From: Zobellia alginiliquefaciens
GTDB taxonomy: Bacteria; Bacteroidota; Bacteroidia; Flavobacteriales; Flavobacteriaceae
Length of the DNA: 64,000 bases
NCBI RefSeq assembly: GCF_029323795.1
Contig: NZ_CP119758.1
Location: 1,302,001-1,366,000 of the forward strand
Reading direction: 5' to 3'
In this document: piece by piece, positions 61,644-64,000 of the stretch
Layout of the letters: every line of letters starts with the position of its first letter
How positions within the stretch are numbered: the stretch's first letter is position 1
Notes under the pieces: generated by a model
The model's database searches: none
What the model saw: only the letters and a program-made list of their open reading frames with translations
Told to the model about the DNA's origin: nothing
Position numbers and translations under genes: made by a program

Positions 61644-63770
61644 ATGCCCAATTTAAAAACCGTATTCCAACTTGTGACGGCCATCATATGTGCGGCTGCC
61701 TTCTCTTCTTGCATGGGGCAACAGAAAAAGGAAAAACCAGAAGAAACTGCTCCAACCAAAAAGAAACCCAACATCATCTATATTCTCACCGATGATTTGG
61801 GCTTTGGAGATGTTGGCGCATTTTTTCAAAACCAAAGGAAAGAAAAAAATGACCGTAGCGAACCTTGGGCACTAACCCCGCAATTAGACAAAATGGCTTC
61901 TGAGGGTGCGATGCTCACCCATCATTATACCGCTGCTCCCGTGTGTGCACCTTCACGTTCATCGTTATTGTTAGGGGTAAGTCAAGGCCACGCTAACGTT
62001 CGTGATGGGCAGTTTGATAAGGCTTTAGCAGATAATCATACTTTGGGCAACGTTATGCAGCGTGCAGGATACAAGACAGCCGCAATTGGCAAGTGGGGTT
62101 TACAAGGGTCTAGCCGCTGGTCTAAAAATGGAGATTCTTGGCCGGCACATCCAAACAATAGAGGTTTTGACTATTACTACGGATATATGCGCCACAGAGA
62201 TGGGCATGAACACTACCCTGTTGAAGGCGTTTACCGAGGCAGAAAAGAAGTTTACGAAAATAAAAAAGAAGTAAGTGAAGGGCTGGATAAATGCTATACC
62301 GGGGATTTATGGTCGGCCGTTGCCAAAAAATGGATTGTAGAACAGGTGAAGGACAAAGCGGAGCAGGAGCCTTTTTTCATGTATTTGGCATTCGATACAC
62401 CCCATGCCGTTTTAGAGCTCGCCACACAAGCTTATCCTGAAGGAGGTGGCCTGAACGGTGGATTACAATGGTTGGGCAAACCAGGTAACATGATAAACAC
62501 AGCTTCAGGTGAAGTTGATTCGTACATTCACCCTGATTATGCCAATGTTACCTACGACCATGATAAAAATCCGAGTACTCCGGAAGTCGCCTGGCCAGAT
62601 GTATACAAGCGATACGCAAGTAGCACACGACGGATCGATAACGAAGTGGGCGATTTACTGCAACTGTTGAAAGACCTTAATATTGACAAAAATACACTGG
62701 TCGTTTTCAATTCGGACAATGGCCCGTCTATTGAGTCCTATTTGCCCGATGAAGAATACGAAGCAAATTTTTTCAATAGTTTCGGGCCGTTCGATGGAAT
62801 AAAAAGAGATGTTCTTGAAGGCGGAGAACGTACCCCTTTAATTGCGCGTTGGCCATCCAAAATTCCAGAGGGGCAGGTTATTACTTCACCTAGTATTGCC
62901 TATGATTGGCTACCCACATTTACGGAGGCTGCAGGTTATCCCGCTCCCGTGAATACTGACGGTGTTTCACTTTTACCAAGCTTAACAGGTAAGGGTGAGC
63001 AAAAGGAAAGCCTAATATATGTTGAATATAACCAGGGTAGAAAAACTCCCGAATACGAAGAATTTTCGACCAACAATCGCGGAAGAGAAAGAAAGCAGAT
63101 GCAAATGATGCGCGAAGGCGACATCGTAGGTATACGTTACAATATCAAAGGAGCAGACGACGACTTTGAATTATACAATATTTTAGATGACACGCATCAA
63201 AGCAAAAACTTGGCAAGCCACCCTGATATGGCAGTTCTTCAATTGCAGATGAAAGAACGTGTACTTCAAATACGGATGCCCGACACTACCGCTGCAAGGC
63301 CATATGACCATGCTATGGTTCCTTCAATTTCTATACCTGATGTAGTCAAAGGGCTAAAATGGACGTCTTTTGAGAGCCATTCACCTTGGTTGCCAAAAGT
63401 AGATGACTTGAAACCCCTTTCCAGCGGAAAATCTAGCACACCTACACTGAAGGAGATGGAAGAAAAAGGCACTATTTTTCTATTTGAGGGTTTTATAAAA
63501 GTTCCTACAGACGGCAGATACACCTTTCATTTAACCGCTACGAGCAACGCCTTTATTCGTATTCATGAAGCGAGTGTTATAGATGCCGATTATGGTTTTG
63601 ACACCGGCTCAACTAAGGAAGGATCTATGAACCTAAAAGCCGGTTTCCATCCTATTAGAGTGTATTGTAAAAAGAGTAATACAGGTAAAAACAATATAAA
63701 ACTTGAATGGAGCGGACCATCCGTAGCGAAAGAAAAAATTCCGGAATCCGCATTTTATTCGATGAATTGA
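61644..63770 (+). CDS. S1-family sulfatase 7 with C-terminal PA14-like domain, lipoprotein
   Basis: A 708-residue sulfatase, longer than the usual 480-530. The lipobox is FSSC near residue 24. The metal-binding segment is PNIIYILTDDLGFGDVGAFF, and the activation motif is CAPSR (Cys101). The second metal motif is NSDNGPSIESYLPD near residue 355. The last hundred residues (about 608-708) form a PA14-like beta-sandwich (FEGFIKVPTDGRYTFHLTAT, then IKLEWSGPS), likely carbohydrate binding. It lies 30 bases after the second GH110-like gene. Confidence 0.93.
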   Translation: MPNLKTVFQLVTAIICAAAFSSCMGQQKKEKPEETAPTKKKPNIIYILTDDLGFGDVGAFFQNQRKEKNDRSEPWALTPQLDKMASEGAMLTHHYTAAPVCAPSRSSLLLGVSQGHANVRDGQFDKALADNHTLGNVMQRAGYKTAAIGKWGLQGSSRWSKNGDSWPAHPNNRGFDYYYGYMRHRDGHEHYPVEGVYRGRKEVYENKKEVSEGLDKCYTGDLWSAVAKKWIVEQVKDKAEQEPFFMYLAFDTPHAVLELATQAYPEGGGLNGGLQWLGKPGNMINTASGEVDSYIHPDYANVTYDHDKNPSTPEVAWPDVYKRYASSTRRIDNEVGDLLQLLKDLNIDKNTLVVFNSDNGPSIESYLPDEEYEANFFNSFGPFDGIKRDVLEGGERTPLIARWPSKIPEGQVITSPSIAYDWLPTFTEAAGYPAPVNTDGVSLLPSLTGKGEQKESLIYVEYNQGRKTPEYEEFSTNNRGRERKQMQMMREGDIVGIRYNIKGADDDFELYNILDDTHQSKNLASHPDMAVLQLQMKERVLQIRMPDTTAARPYDHAMVPSISIPDVVKGLKWTSFESHSPWLPKVDDLKPLSSGKSSTPTLKEMEEKGTIFLFEGFIKVPTDGRYTFHLTATSNAFIRIHEASVIDADYGFDTGSTKEGSMNLKAGFHPIRVYCKKSNTGKNNIKLEWSGPSVAKEKIPESAFYSMN

Positions 63771-63784
63771 AAACATAGTATCAC

Positions 63785-64000
63785 ATGAAAAAATTCTTCC
63801 TTTTAATATTTCTCGTTAGCAGTATTTTTAAGGGTTCGGCACAAGACCAACCTAATATTGTGTTGCTCTTTGTTGATGACTGGGGCTGGGCCGATGTCGG
63901 TTTTAGAAATTCTAAATTCCACACCCCTAATATTGACCAATTGAAGAAAGAAGGTTTCAATTTTAACCGTGCCTATATCGCAACGCCAACCTGCAGTCCC
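63785..64000 (+). CDS. S1-family sulfatase 8, partial (cut by window end)
   Basis: The first 72 codons of a sulfatase. A signal peptide MKKFFLLIFLVSSIF, cleaved near GSAQ, leads into PNIVLLFVDDWGWADVGFRN with the metal-binding Asp pair. The window ends exactly within the activation motif: Cys70-Ser-Pro are the last codons. Sequence identity beyond this point is unknown. It lies 14 bases after sulfatase 7, so the operon continues to the right. Confidence 0.9.
   Translation, partial: MKKFFLLIFLVSSIFKGSAQDQPNIVLLFVDDWGWADVGFRNSKFHTPNIDQLKKEGFNFNRAYIATPTCSP

Overview
The window looks like chromosome of a marine member of the Flavobacteriaceae (Bacteroidota). The evidence is SusC/SusD pairs, a hybrid two-component regulator, Bacteroidota-type promoters (TAnnTTTG at -7), Tat and lipoprotein signals on many secreted enzymes, a cbb3 oxidase operon of the Bacteroidota layout, and many sulfatases, which point to marine algal polysaccharides. 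Nothing in the window identifies a genus. No rRNA, tRNA, CRISPR array, insertion sequence or phage gene was seen.

Region 1 (1-9.9 kb) is respiration and low-oxygen physiology. It holds the end of a cbb3 cytochrome oxidase operon (ccoO end, ccoQ, a mono-haem ccoP, ccoG, ccoH and a TauE/SafE-like membrane protein), a truncated haemoglobin, an FMN-binding PNPOx-like protein, a Tat-exported Gfo/Idh/MocA oxidoreductase, and a minus-strand group of uspA, hemN, an HMA-like small protein and a DinB-like protein. hemN carries an FNR/CRP-type box at the class II position.

Region 2 (9.9-18.3 kb) is a compact, previously easy-to-overlook small-molecule locus. A solo TonB-dependent receptor, a GH63 mannosylglycerate-hydrolase-like enzyme, a sodium/solute symporter and a glycerate kinase lie on the minus strand, with a divergent LacI regulator. 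The parts fit import and breakdown of mannosylglycerate (digeneaside, a red-algal solute) or glucosylglycerate to hexose plus glycerate. Candidate LacI operators sit in the divergent promoter and again before the symporter.

Region 3 (18.3-21.6 kb) has a YafY-type WYL regulator, then a nucleotidyltransferase and an anomeric-kinase-like protein in a translationally coupled pair. The WYL promoter and the distant dinB promoter share a TGACA-N6-TGTCA palindrome exactly 11 nt before the -7 element, suggesting a common regulator.

Region 4 (21.7-64 kb) is a large sulfated-glycan polysaccharide utilisation locus (PUL), still continuing at the right edge. It starts with a hybrid two-component system and a SusC/SusD/lipoprotein set. 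These are followed by three abutting sulfatases, an unclassified beta-propeller-like secreted protein, a GH31/GH36-like alpha-glycosidase, a fourth sulfatase, a GH29 fucosidase, and an oxidative module (GMC oxidoreductase, gluconate-2-dehydrogenase subunit 3-like protein, TIM-barrel isomerase/epimerase). A second SusC/SusD pair then leads sulfatases, a giant FG-GAP/ASPIC lipoprotein and two GH110-like beta-helix proteins. In total there are eight S1-type sulfatases, one of them cut by the window end. The enzyme set suggests a sulfated glycan with alpha-1,3-galactose and alpha-fucose ends. No recognisable endo-acting depolymerase is present, so it lies elsewhere or is one of the unclassified proteins.
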